From a virus: 64,000 nucleotides of DNA. The position numbers and the translations under genes were made by a program. The stretch is taken from the IMG/VR virus record IMGVR_UViG_3300005534_000012, positions 1 to 64,000 of that record. One strand, given 5' to 3'. The notes beneath the pieces were generated by a model. The model worked only from the letters and a program-made list of their open reading frames with translations. It did no database searches and was not told the origin of the DNA. Positions within the stretch are counted from its first letter, which is position 1; the number at the start of each line of letters is the position of its first letter. This document shows positions 9,416 to 16,790 of the stretch, in pieces.

Positions 9416-10180
9416 TCTTAAACAAGTCCTCTATCGCTTCGTCAAGTTCGTCAGGCTTCAGGTCGAACAGTTCTGCGGCTTGTGGGTCGCGCCGCCGCGC
9501 CATTTCGACCTTTTCCTTCGGGTCGAGGTCTGACGGATAGTCCGTCCGGTTGCTGTCCGCGCCCGCTGTTGCTTGACGTTCCTGGTCAAGAAGGTATTCG
9601 ATGTCGGACACGCGGTCAAGAAAATCCAAATACGACCACTGCTCTACTTGCTCGGGGTCGATTCGGAAGTACCGGGCAACTGAAGCGACGAGACGACGAA
9701 GTTTTAGGTTGTCGACTCCTGCGGCTCCGCTGTCTCTAACGCTTTGCCCCTTGGTGTCTTTGCCGAACGCTTTGAGGAAGTAGGGTTTGTGGACTCTCGC
9801 TCCTCCGCTTCCTTGGCATACGTCTCATTGAAGGCGTTGTGCGCGGCAAGCAAGAGCGGGTAGGGAGCCTCCTCAGCGAGGTCCTTATTGATGCCCCTGT
9901 CCGCCAGTTGCTTTTGCTGTTGTTCGCTGACGGCAAACCACGGCTCGCTTGCGTCTTCGGGGTCGCAGCACAGCGTCTTGGCGACGTAAAAGACAATCGG
10001 GGGGATGAGTTCGAGGTCTACAGAGTCAGTCGAACGACCGTCCTTGCCCATGCTCTTGAGCATGAGGGCACGTTTTTTCGTGATATCGGTCATCTCGGCA
10101 ACCGTCGGCATGCGCAGGCCGATGGTTATTCCCTGGAAGTCGAACGTGGTCGGTTTCTCGACGAAGCGCTTGATGGACAT
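9408..10180 (-). CDS. gpGT-like tail assembly chaperone made by -1 frameshift
   Basis: Predicted fusion of 257 aa. Ribosomes start at ATG 10180, read 133 codons of the gpG frame, slip back one base on AAACCCT (9788-9782) and continue in the -1 frame to the stop at 9408. The downstream frame is open back to a TGA well upstream of the slip site and encodes a convincing charged protein (KLRRLVASVARYF, EQVEQWSYLDF, acidic C-terminus), although it has no good start codon of its own. Known: lambda-type gpG/gpGT pairs lie directly before the tape measure and chaperone it; the shift gives a minor long form. Position, overlap geometry and a canonical X XXY YYZ heptamer in the right frame all agree. 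Confidence 0.85.
9704..10180 (-). CDS. gpG-like tail assembly chaperone, short form
   Basis: 158 aa, starting at ATG 10180 (AGGAAAGAGGATAAC just upstream gives a good ribosome-binding site); a longer in-frame extension to 10420 exists but is only the shadow of the neighbouring gene. Begins MSIKRFVEKPTTFDFQG, continues as an alpha-helical protein and ends in a Thr/Ser/Glu-rich tail beyond the slip site. Same frame as the first half of the gpGT product. Role by position: binds the tape measure during tail assembly. Confidence 0.85.
   Translation of the reverse strand: MSIKRFVEKPTTFDFQGITIGLRMPTVAEMTDITKKRALMLKSMGKDGRSTDSVDLELIPPIVFYVAKTLCCDPEDASEPWFAVSEQQQKQLADRGINKDLAEEAPYPLLLAAHNAFNETYAKEAEERESTNPTSSKRSAKTPRGKALETAEPQESTT
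9782..9788 (-). other. -1 ribosomal slippery heptamer A AAC CCT
   Basis: On the minus strand the heptamer AAACCCT is positioned as A|AAC|CCT in the gpG frame, so both tRNAs can re-pair on AAA and CCC after slipping. The gpG frame stops 78 nt further on at 9704 while the -1 frame stays open to 9408. No strong downstream stem was checked by computation. Confidence 0.8.
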
Positions 10181-10181
10181 G

Positions 10182-10487
10182 TTATCCTCTTTCCTTGGCC
10201 CGACGAATGACTCGTTCGGGATTGACTTTTTCCTTAGCGTGGTTACGTGAGACGTTGTAGTATTCCAGGTGGTTGTTGATGACCCGGATACAGTTGTTGC
10301 CCGCTGTACGAATGCGCGACTTGAGATGCTCGACGCCCTTTTCATCAAGGCCGAGGTTGTTCGCGTAGTCGCACAACGAACCAAATTCAAACTCGATTGA
10401 GGCCCGAACCTGAATCTCAAACTTCGTTTTGGCGGTCGGCTCCCCCCGAATCGGGAGGGTGTCGTTTATGCTGGACTCGGTTGACAT
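10182..10487 (-). CDS. tail-region protein of unknown function
   Basis: 101 aa, ATG at 10487 inside the end of the preceding glycosyltransferase gene, stop immediately before gpG. Mixed alpha protein with several Arg/Lys-rich segments at the C-terminus (RVIRRAKERG). Not recognised. Its place between tail tube and gpG suggests a small tail-assembly factor, but nothing in the sequence proves it. Confidence 0.75.
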   Translation of the reverse strand: MSTESSINDTLPIRGEPTAKTKFEIQVRASIEFEFGSLCDYANNLGLDEKGVEHLKSRIRTAGNNCIRVINNHLEYYNVSRNHAKEKVNPERVIRRAKERG

Positions 10488-11539
10488 ATATTTACCCCCT
10501 GCAAAACTTGCAGCATGAGCGCTCCCAATTCTTGCGGTTGCATCTTGGCAGCAATTTTGCTGATATTGTCGGCGAGTTTTTTCGTATTCTCCTCATCCCG
10601 AAGCGCAAGAAGAACGTCCCGGACGACCTTTGGCGTTCCCCCCGAGAACAGCAATGCGGTCGCCCCATGCTGAAGGTACATCTCGTATGCCCCGAGTTGG
10701 GGAGCACATGTCGCTCTCCGTGCGGCAAACGCCGCTGACAAGTACGCGGTCATTCCGCCGTGCGACGGAACCTGAGCAACGAAGACCCGCTGCCCGAACT
10801 TGGCACACGAGAGCAACTCCTCGTAGGAAGAAACGGGCTGCATCTCGATATGCGTTAGTGTTTTGCTTTCGGTGATTTGCGTGGCGAGTTTACGGAAGTA
10901 CGAGTTTTCACCCGTCTCACCATATCCCGCTACGAGAACCCTGTTGTAGCCCTCGACACCGAGGACAAGCGGGAGAAGGGCATTTTCAATGCCGCTGCCT
11001 TCGTTGAAGTCCGCAAGCACCGTGATGTCGAAATTCGGAACCGCCCCGTGCTTGGCGTCGATGATGGGCGACGGCCAGATAAGGGGCTCGACGCCGCATC
11101 GCCCATAAAGGCGGTCAACCGCGTCCGCCGCCTGATGTGACGGCACAAGGACCCGCTGTGCTTTACCCAGGGTCGCCAGCACCAGTTTGCGACGAAGCAT
11201 TGGATGGTGAGCCAGCCAGAAGGACGTGCCGCCAATGACCGGGGCATTGTGACAAACGACAGAGAACGGCTGGTGCTGCGTCGGGTGTGTGGCGAAGTTG
11301 TACGCCACATAGAGCGAATAAAGGTCGGGACCGAGATGGACAACCGGAAAGTCTCCGGCCCACTTGGTCGCGTAGAGTTTTTCAATCTCTGCGAAGAAAG
11401 ACCGACTTCCGGCCCATCCGCCATCAGGTCCCAGCCATTCTTCTTCTGGCGGGACTTCCAATACCGACACGGGGCCGTTCTTCATCGAGACGACAAGGTC
11501 GTTGAGAAACTTGTCGCGGGTCGCAAGGATATGGTACAT
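10466..11539 (-). CDS. glycosyltransferase-like protein (GT-B type)
   Basis: About 357 aa. Start chosen at ATG 11539, preceded by GGAGG and overlapping the stop of the small gene upstream; a GTG one codon earlier is possible. The C-terminal half resembles GT4-type glycosyltransferases: a domain beginning FDITVLADFNEGSGIENALLPLV, then a region near residues 255-310 with alternating Gly and small residues (SHGGMTAYLSAAFAARRATCAPQLGAYEMYLQHGATALLF) where the donor-sugar binding 'G..E.mA.G.p...' block would sit. The canonical EX7E is not clear. With the next glycosyltransferase at 11684-12910 it is placed inside the tail operon, so a sugar added to a virion protein is a reasonable inference. Substrate unknown. 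Confidence 0.6.
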   Translation of the reverse strand: MYHILATRDKFLNDLVVSMKNGPVSVLEVPPEEEWLGPDGGWAGSRSFFAEIEKLYATKWAGDFPVVHLGPDLYSLYVAYNFATHPTQHQPFSVVCHNAPVIGGTSFWLAHHPMLRRKLVLATLGKAQRVLVPSHQAADAVDRLYGRCGVEPLIWPSPIIDAKHGAVPNFDITVLADFNEGSGIENALLPLVLGVEGYNRVLVAGYGETGENSYFRKLATQITESKTLTHIEMQPVSSYEELLSCAKFGQRVFVAQVPSHGGMTAYLSAAFAARRATCAPQLGAYEMYLQHGATALLFSGGTPKVVRDVLLALRDEENTKKLADNISKIAAKMQPQELGALMLQVLQGVNICQPSPA

Positions 11540-11694
11540 CACTTGCCTCCCCGTTTGACAAGTGCGCCCGTGAATAAGAATTCATGACACGACTGGCAGT
11601 GTCGGGTGATGAACAATTCAGGATACGCTTCGCCTGTCGATGTATGGGTCGCCAACAGCGCACACTTAATGTGTATCCACCACTTACGAAGCAT
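11539..11694 (-). CDS. small zinc-binding protein
   Basis: 51 aa, too short for most gene callers. ATG at 11694 lies inside the last codons of the upstream glycosyltransferase; the TGA at 11541-11539 overlaps the ATG of the downstream glycosyltransferase. Carries a C11 and an HCQSCHE cluster (residues 32-38), consistent with a small zinc ribbon. Fits tightly between two glycosyltransferases with coupled starts on both sides, which supports it being real. Function unknown. Confidence 0.65.
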   Translation of the reverse strand: MLRKWWIHIKCALLATHTSTGEAYPELFITRHCQSCHEFLFTGALVKRGGK

Positions 11695-12910
11695 GGGGAA
11701 TCGCCTGAAGGACCGCATCCCATAGGGGCATGATGCGAGAGCATTCGTACTGTTGCATCTGCGTGGCTCCGATGGCTCCGAGTTTGTCGCGGTAATCTCG
11801 ATTGTCGTACAGGTAACACAACTTCTGGACGAGCGCGTCTACGTCTGAGGAGAACCGAGCGATGCAAGCCCCGTTGTCGGAGTGGGTTATATGCGATGGA
11901 ATCAATTCGAATGGGTGCGCGGCAAACTCGATATTGGAGGTGTTCTCACTGACGAGCGCCGGAACGCCGCATGCTCGCGAGCGGATAGGCGGAAGGCCCG
12001 CTCCCTCTCCAATCGTCGTCAGGACGCAGACATCGAGCGAGCGATAGAGATTGACCATCCCCTCCTCGGTCAGTTGACCGACATCGTTCTGCGGATGGAT
12101 GGTATTCTTCTCAAGACCGTTCCGGTAAATCAGTTCGGGGATTTGGAACCCGCCGTGAATCATCACGTCCCATGTCGTCCAAGGGAGAACGAGTACGTCG
12201 TCTCGCATCTTCACAAATTTTCCGCAGGCTTCGAGGAATTCGTCGAAGCGTTTGCGGTATTGATTCGTCGCTATCATGCCGACGATGAACTTGTCCTGCG
12301 GTAGATTCAACGCTTTACGCGCTTCAGCGCGGTCGCCCGGACAATAGATTTCAGGATGGGCGATGGGGATGAAGGGAACTCGCAGACCCATGTCTCGCAA
12401 AATGCCCGCTTGGGCATAGCGCGAATACGTGATGGGCACGTCGAACGAGGAGATGGCCTCATCCAGGCCTGCCGCCAGGAACTTGTCCTGGTATAGTCCG
12501 TCTAGCGGGAAATACGCAATGTGCGTGAAGTTCCGGCTGTCTCGATTGAGGATTTCCAAGGTTCCGGGGCGGGCCTGCGCCACACCGGGGTCAGCCTCTG
12601 GCTGTCCCATATAGCGGACCATCCACACGTCATACGACGAGATGACGACATCTGCCTTGGTCATCTCCAGGGCATGCTTGATGTCGAGTTGACCGAACCG
12701 CGTCTCTTGGTTTTGCGCGTTCACGCGCAGGAGTCGGTGTCGCCACGGGCATTCAGATTCAGTGACGCCGGAAGTCCATCCATTGAACCCCAAGCACAAC
12801 TGCCACACTTCATGCCCCTGGTCGTGCCAGTGGCGAAGGATATGGCGCAGTGACTCGTTGATGCCCGTGGCCCCGTGGTCGCTTAGGCCGAGGATTACGC
12901 GACGTTCCAT
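11684..12910 (-). CDS. glycosyltransferase, GT4-like
   Basis: 408 aa from ATG 12910 (GGAGAAAGC just upstream; a longer in-frame extension runs over the tRNA-like remnant and is not credible). Begins MERRVILGLSDHGATGINESLRHILRHW, a Rossmann start with a Gly-rich loop as in GT-B enzymes. The C-terminal domain shows the typical donor-binding sequence: YRSLDVCVLTTIGEGAGLPP then RACGVPALVSENTSN, matching the GT4 'E..G.p..EAmA.G.PvV' pattern with the second Glu changed to Arg-Ser. Known family role: transfer of a sugar from an activated donor. Inferred: virion decoration, because the gene is inside the structural operon next to the tail tube gene. Confidence 0.75.
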   Translation of the reverse strand: MERRVILGLSDHGATGINESLRHILRHWHDQGHEVWQLCLGFNGWTSGVTESECPWRHRLLRVNAQNQETRFGQLDIKHALEMTKADVVISSYDVWMVRYMGQPEADPGVAQARPGTLEILNRDSRNFTHIAYFPLDGLYQDKFLAAGLDEAISSFDVPITYSRYAQAGILRDMGLRVPFIPIAHPEIYCPGDRAEARKALNLPQDKFIVGMIATNQYRKRFDEFLEACGKFVKMRDDVLVLPWTTWDVMIHGGFQIPELIYRNGLEKNTIHPQNDVGQLTEEGMVNLYRSLDVCVLTTIGEGAGLPPIRSRACGVPALVSENTSNIEFAAHPFELIPSHITHSDNGACIARFSSDVDALVQKLCYLYDNRDYRDKLGAIGATQMQQYECSRIMPLWDAVLQAIPHAS

Positions 12911-12973
12911 GCTTTCTCCGACGATACTTTTGCCGCGCGACAGGCGTGCGAATTCACTTATTCGACGTATGCC

Positions 12974-13000
12974 TGGAGGCTCGGCGGGACTCGAACCCAC
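12974..13000 (-). other. tRNA 3'-end-like remnant (T-arm and acceptor strand)
   Basis: On the minus strand, GTGGG + TTCGAGT + CCCGC forms a perfect T-arm with the invariant TTCRA loop, followed by 7 nt like an acceptor strand and then CCA one base out of register. No matching 5' half (an AGGCTCG-like strand with D-arm) is seen within about 100 nt upstream; that space is filled by a terminator hairpin. A partial pairing of GAGGC (in the hairpin) with GCCTC would only give a D-armless tRNA-like fold. Most likely a remnant or a tRNA-like/attachment-type sequence, not a working tRNA. Confidence 0.45.
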
Positions 13001-13018
13001 ATTTCACGCCTGTCGCGA

Positions 13019-13049
13019 CAAATAGAATAGCCGCCTCTTTCGAGGCGGC
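13019..13049 (-). terminator. rho-independent terminator hairpin
   Basis: Minus strand: 8-bp perfect stem GCCGCCTC / GAGGCGGC with a GAAA tetraloop (13030-13049) followed by TATTCTATTTG. Sits after the stop of the 13079-13366 gene. Confidence 0.8.
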
Positions 13050-13078
13050 CAGTCGGCACGTCGAATCGTCCGGGACGA

Positions 13079-13366
13079 TTACATCTCGTCGGCGAGTTTT
13101 TGACCTGTCGCGATGACCCAGGCCGCGCCCTCGTTCTCGAAGCCGTTGAGCGCCTGCGCGATAGCCGGGGCAATCGACGCCAGGGTGCTCTTGATAAGGC
13201 CCTGGAGGAACACAGGAGCGCTTACGACGACACCCGTGATGGTGGCCTGAACTGCCGCGTCTTCCTTTGCCTCGAACGAGGCGAGGACCGTGGCTTCCTC
13301 TTGTTTCGCATACGCGACGAGCGCTTCGGCTTCCGGCTTCAGCGCATCCAGAATCGGGTTACCCAT
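13079..13366 (-). CDS. small protein of unknown function in tail cluster
   Basis: 95 aa from ATG 13366, preceded by AAGGAGAAAGCC. Begins MGNPILDALKPEAEALVAYA; a long amphipathic helical N-terminal half, then a hydrophobic stretch (about residues 43-75, TGVVVSAPVFLQG onward) that could insert into a membrane or pack as a helix bundle. Flanked by hairpins on both sides, so it forms its own small transcription unit between the tail tube gene and the glycosyltransferase. A holin-like or tail-associated role are both possible; no motif decides. Confidence 0.65.
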   Translation of the reverse strand: MGNPILDALKPEAEALVAYAKQEEATVLASFEAKEDAAVQATITGVVVSAPVFLQGLIKSTLASIAPAIAQALNGFENEGAAWVIATGQKLADEM

Positions 13367-13423
13367 TGGCTTTCTCCTTGCAAGTGAGAGTAGAGCGAGT
13401 TTTCGAAGGACTCCCCTATAATA

Positions 13424-13462
13424 TAGCAACCTCCCGCAGCCCTAAACAACGGGAGGTTGCTA
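13424..13462 (-). terminator. 13-bp perfect inverted repeat
   Basis: TAGCAACCTCCCG (13424-13436) and its exact complement at 13450-13462, loop 13 nt. On the minus strand it follows the tail-tube stop (13481) and is followed by TATTATAGGGG, which is only weakly U-rich. Terminator or leader hairpin. Confidence 0.55.
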
Positions 13463-13480
13463 CTATGGAACAGTTGTTCG

Positions 13481-14218
13481 TTAGTAGGCGTAGATGGTCA
13501 GGATGTTGGCGGCCGTCGCGGAGGCCGGAGCCACCGTGAAGGTCACTGTGGTCGTCGAGGAGGTCGAGCCGACCGTGTAGTCGACCGTTTCCTTCAGGAC
13601 CGTCAACAGCGGCGTCTCCACGCGAATCGTGTAGTAGCCGTCGCCCAACTGACGAGCCTTCTGCGAGAGCACGTAGGCAGTCGTCGAGCCGTTGCCCGTG
13701 AACTTGTCGAACTGGATGCCAGCGATGTTCACGAACCGACGCGGACGCTTGCACTTGCCCGAGATGTCAACCGCCAGCACCTTGTCGACTTCGAGGTCCC
13801 ACGACTCTTTCTCGACCTGGACGTTCTGGTAGATGCAGAAGCCTTGGTAGGTTTCCGTCAGCGTACCTTCGGTGCCAGGGGTGATGAGACGCTCGACCAC
13901 GTCGAAGACCGACGGGAGCGCGGGAACCTCGCCGACGAACGCGGCAGTCGTGGTGACAGGCGTGTTAGCCGCACCATTTGAGATACCCGTCTGACCGAGC
14001 GCAGCGGCAAGGCCAGCGTAGGAGATGACGCTATACGCGATGGACAGCGTCGTCTCGGGAATCTTTTGGTAATACTCGACGATATTCGGGTCGCCGATTT
14101 CGAGAACTTTCTCAAGCGGCGTCGAAATGTCGGATTTGGCCGTCTTGATGAGGCCGATACCGACAGCGGAGCCGTTGGCATACCAACGTGCGTACCGACC
14201 GCCTTTAATAGTTGCCAA
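13481..14218 (-). CDS. major tail (tube) protein
   Basis: 245 aa, start TTG at 14218 with GGAGG upstream. Sequence is rich in beta-strand-forming and small polar residues, has a segment like KSDISTPLEKVLEIGDPN near the N-terminus and a C-terminal repetitive Thr/Ser/Val part resembling an Ig-like or tube C-terminal domain (GSTSSTTTVTFTVAPASATA). Size and position (after the neck/tail-completion genes, before gpG/gpGT and tape measure) are those of the tail tube subunit of siphoviruses. No paralogue is seen in the window. Confidence 0.7.
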   Translation of the reverse strand: MATIKGGRYARWYANGSAVGIGLIKTAKSDISTPLEKVLEIGDPNIVEYYQKIPETTLSIAYSVISYAGLAAALGQTGISNGAANTPVTTTAAFVGEVPALPSVFDVVERLITPGTEGTLTETYQGFCIYQNVQVEKESWDLEVDKVLAVDISGKCKRPRRFVNIAGIQFDKFTGNGSTTAYVLSQKARQLGDGYYTIRVETPLLTVLKETVDYTVGSTSSTTTVTFTVAPASATAANILTIYAY

Positions 14219-14299
14219 CGTCGTATCCTCCGAGCGAACTGGCTGTTGCGACTAAGAAAATAGCCAAGTGACAGCCCGGAACGAGGGACGACGAGACGA

Positions 14300-14803
14300 C
14301 TAGGGGTTCGGGTCTGAAGTCGAACGACTGATGAAAAACGACCACGTATAGTCGCTTGCATAAAAGCCCGTAGGCTGCACAAAATTCCGGGGGTGACGCG
14401 ACCCCGCGCTTCGCAATGACATCCCGTATTGCGAGAAAATGTACGCCCGTCGGTCCCGAGCGAATAGCAACCGTTGCTCCATCTCGTCCTGAGCGGCGAA
14501 GGTATTCGAGAAGACGGTGAACCCAATCGTCGCCATGACGAGGGTAACGGGGTTCCCGTTTGTATCGGGCCCCATGAAGAAATTTTCGCTCAGGTGGTCG
14601 GGCTGAATCGCCAGGATGATTTTCGTCAGGGGGAGGGTGAGAAGTCCGGTATCTGGATTGTTGACGGATTCATCACCGCCCAGGCGGATGTCCACGACGA
14701 CCGGGTCGAAAAGCGGGGACCCGCCCCCGGGAATGGTCATCTCCGGGTCGTTCAACGCCGCCAGGAATTGATTCTTAGCAAGGAGCGGTAGTTGTTCAGC
14801 CAT
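14300..14803 (-). CDS. tail terminator / neck protein candidate
   Basis: 167 aa from ATG 14803, which overlaps the end of the previous gene; a start 18 nt further upstream (GTG-type frame extension) is possible. Mixed alpha/beta with DPVVVDIRLGGDESV and a later FFISRSTSDPNP tail. Tail terminator (gpU-like) genes usually lie exactly here, directly before the tail tube gene. No diagnostic residue; assignment is by order. Confidence 0.5.
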   Translation of the reverse strand: MAEQLPLLAKNQFLAALNDPEMTIPGGGSPLFDPVVVDIRLGGDESVNNPDTGLLTLPLTKIILAIQPDHLSENFFMGPDTNGNPVTLVMATIGFTVFSNTFAAQDEMEQRLLFARDRRAYIFSQYGMSLRSAGSRHPRNFVQPTGFYASDYTWSFFISRSTSDPNP

Positions 14804-15488
14804 TTGGCGTCCACTCCACATAGTACGCGCCCGAAGCGTCCAACTCTCCGCCGTCTTCGTCTGACACGCCGACTTCTACCATGTCTCCATCGCCCACGGC
14901 ATAAGAAACCATTCGAGCGACGAACGCTTCGATGACGGAAGGCACTTCAGCGGCGATACGTTCAGCCGCCCTCGTCATCCACGGGCGACCCGGCACGAAC
15001 CGGCCAGTCGGGTGCCCGAAGACCCATTGCGTGTAGCCGTTGTGCACCATGCCAGCGTAATCAATGACAAGTTCACGGCCAGTCGGTCCCTTCGAACCTG
15101 GAGATTCCTTCCAGGGACGGGGCGAGTCGTCGCCCTCGGCTTTCATATTCGGGTCGATGTCGATAGTGATGAGTCCGATGATACCGCTCATCGCGTCTTG
15201 CGGGGCGATACGATGGGCCGCCAAAAGCGGTCCTGCTCCCGGAATGGCTGTCTCACATTCCTCACGCGCAATCCTCAACATGAGCGGAGCGACGACCGAG
15301 CGGTTCATTGCAGCCAAAATCTCGTCAATGCTCTCCTGGGAGAGAGCAGACATGCGAGCGTAGACATCGTCCATCCACTTTCGCGCTTTTGCACCGGGGT
15401 CGATGTCAATGGTGATAGACGGAGCATCGCCGATGCCCTGAACCTGGAGCGGTTGCGAACCGACGAATACGCGGTTGAAGGAAGCCAT
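14796..15488 (-). CDS. HK97 gp10-like tail completion / neck protein candidate
   Basis: 230 aa. An N-terminal helical region (around residues 36-80) precedes a stretch GRPWMTRAAERIAAEVPSVIEAFVARMV near 175-200 that resembles the conserved end of HK97 gp10-type neck proteins (arrangement F/W-L-x-A-A-x(6)-I). Four-nt overlap with the gene on either side. Expected to join head and tail. Moderate confidence from position and this one motif. Confidence 0.55.
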   Translation of the reverse strand: MASFNRVFVGSQPLQVQGIGDAPSITIDIDPGAKARKWMDDVYARMSALSQESIDEILAAMNRSVVAPLMLRIAREECETAIPGAGPLLAAHRIAPQDAMSGIIGLITIDIDPNMKAEGDDSPRPWKESPGSKGPTGRELVIDYAGMVHNGYTQWVFGHPTGRFVPGRPWMTRAAERIAAEVPSVIEAFVARMVSYAVGDGDMVEVGVSDEDGGELDASGAYYVEWTPNG

Positions 15489-16003
15489 TATGCATTCCCT
15501 CGGGCGAGTTGCAGGCCCTTAGACAGCGTACAGGCCAAGCCAATCGTATCGTCTCCGACGTTCATCGGAAGCACCCGGGTGACGTTGTATGTGTCACCGT
15601 TGGGCGCAGTGATGAGGTCAGGTCGAATCAACTGAGAGTCCGCGCGCGGGGCGAAGATGTTCCCCTTATAGTCGTGGTTGATGACCTTGCAGAACATCAC
15701 CGCATCACCGATGTCTAGACGGCCCAGGTCCTTGACGAGTTGGATGAAGTTGCCACCCGAGCCATAAATGCCATGACCAGGCTGCAAGTCAGCGAACATG
15801 AAATAAACCGCCGTCTGCGGGGTATTGGGCGTATAGCCCGTGCCGCCGCACAGCGGACAGAACTCCGAGCATGCATTCCGGTTGGGGACGAGGTTCGGAC
15901 AATTATACGCAAGCGCCCGAGTGAGTTTCTTCTTCACCGGGGCGAATCGTTCAAGGTCCCGTTCGAATTCCCACAGTCGGGCACTGCGACCCTGGATACT
16001 CAC
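15488..16003 (-). CDS. zinc-finger neck-region protein
   Basis: 171 aa if started at GTG 16003, which overlaps the TAG of the small upstream peptide; longer in-frame readings only shadow the neighbouring gene. Contains a CPNL...CSEFCPLCGGTGY cluster (DnaJ-like CxxCxGxG) near residues 33-55, so a structural zinc site is likely. The rest is beta-rich and ends just before the gp10-like gene. Known families of phage neck proteins sometimes carry such a zinc ribbon (similar to lambda-like DUF proteins). Precise role unknown. Confidence 0.65.
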   Translation of the reverse strand: MSIQGRSARLWEFERDLERFAPVKKKLTRALAYNCPNLVPNRNACSEFCPLCGGTGYTPNTPQTAVYFMFADLQPGHGIYGSGGNFIQLVKDLGRLDIGDAVMFCKVINHDYKGNIFAPRADSQLIRPDLITAPNGDTYNVTRVLPMNVGDDTIGLACTLSKGLQLARGNA

Positions 16004-16080
16004 TATCCACCGCCGCACACAGGACAATAAGACCATCCCTGGTCTGAACAGATGGGGCACGGCTGATATGTCGGCTGCAT
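16003..16080 (-). CDS. 25-aa CxxC/CxxC mini-protein
   Basis: ATG at 16080 overlaps the TGA of the upstream gene (TGATG) and the TAG at 16005-16003 overlaps the GTG start of the downstream gene. The peptide holds CPIC and CPVCGGG, i.e. a complete four-Cys zinc knuckle in 25 residues, and continues the theme of the next gene (CPLCGGTG). It may be a real tiny protein or the displaced first half of a zinc domain. Coupled starts on both sides favour translation. Confidence 0.45.
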   Translation of the reverse strand: MQPTYQPCPICSDQGWSYCPVCGGG

Positions 16081-16790
16081 CAGAAGAACCCGCCGCCGAA
16101 CAGTCCGCCGAGCAAGACGCGCTCGTCGGGGGTGACGAGGTCATCATTGAAGACCTTGGTGTCGAGGTCTTGCACAACGACGTTGAAGGCGCGGATGGGG
16201 CCACGCAGCAAGATACGATAGCGCTTGTAAAGCGTATCCCACTTGGCAGCGTTCAACGCCCAATCATCTGACTTCTTCGTATCGTCGATGATGACGGTGC
16301 CACGTCGATATTTCTCACTCGTCTCGATGTCCGCAGAGACGAGCGCATCACAGGCGAGGTGCGCGGCCTTCATGATTTGCGCCATCTTGGCAAGGTCATT
16401 GAACGCAACGCCGGACGTGGTCGTCGAGCCATAAGGATATGTCGGGCCAAGGTCTTGCGAAACGATGAGCCCAGAGAACCAACATGAGGTGGATGCGGCA
16501 GACGACCCGAGCCGCGAATATGTGTATTGAGACGTTATCGCCGTGCCGATATCGGGCTTCATGCCGCCCGGTATCGTCCAGTCCAGCGAGCCGTAGTTGA
16601 TGTTGAAGTCCGTGCCGAGGACGAACAGATGGGGGGTTCCCGATGCCGTCCCCGACAAGGACAGAAATGAAACGACCTCACGACGCGACAAATCGTAGTA
16701 CGGGGTTCCGTCGTAGTAATACGGGTCCGCATACGGACGCTCAGGCAACTGCAATAAGTTGCGCAGGTCGGTTGTCGTGAGGAGTTGCAT
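16080..16790 (-). CDS. head-tail connector/adaptor candidate
   Basis: 236 aa. Begins MQLLTTTDLRNLLQLPERPYADPYYYDG, an N-terminal helix often seen in head-tail adaptor proteins (gp6/gp15-like), followed by a beta-rich part and a helical segment with NDLAKMAQIMKAAHLACDALVSADIE (about 135-165). The Gly/Phe-rich C-terminus (LLGGLFGGGFF) is unusual. Adjacent coupled genes on both sides. Adaptor role is inferred from order. Confidence 0.5.
   Translation of the reverse strand: MQLLTTTDLRNLLQLPERPYADPYYYDGTPYYDLSRREVVSFLSLSGTASGTPHLFVLGTDFNINYGSLDWTIPGGMKPDIGTAITSQYTYSRLGSSAASTSCWFSGLIVSQDLGPTYPYGSTTTSGVAFNDLAKMAQIMKAAHLACDALVSADIETSEKYRRGTVIIDDTKKSDDWALNAAKWDTLYKRYRILLRGPIRAFNVVVQDLDTKVFNDDLVTPDERVLLGGLFGGGFF

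Noticed and set aside
9408-9629. Independent 73-aa gene starting at TTG 9629
   Set aside because: The frame continues open upstream with protein-like sequence and is explained by the -1 frameshift from gpG.
12958-13173. Possible complete tRNA gene at the T-arm-like sequence
   Set aside because: No 5' acceptor strand, D-arm or sensible anticodon arm could be found; only the 3' half is present.
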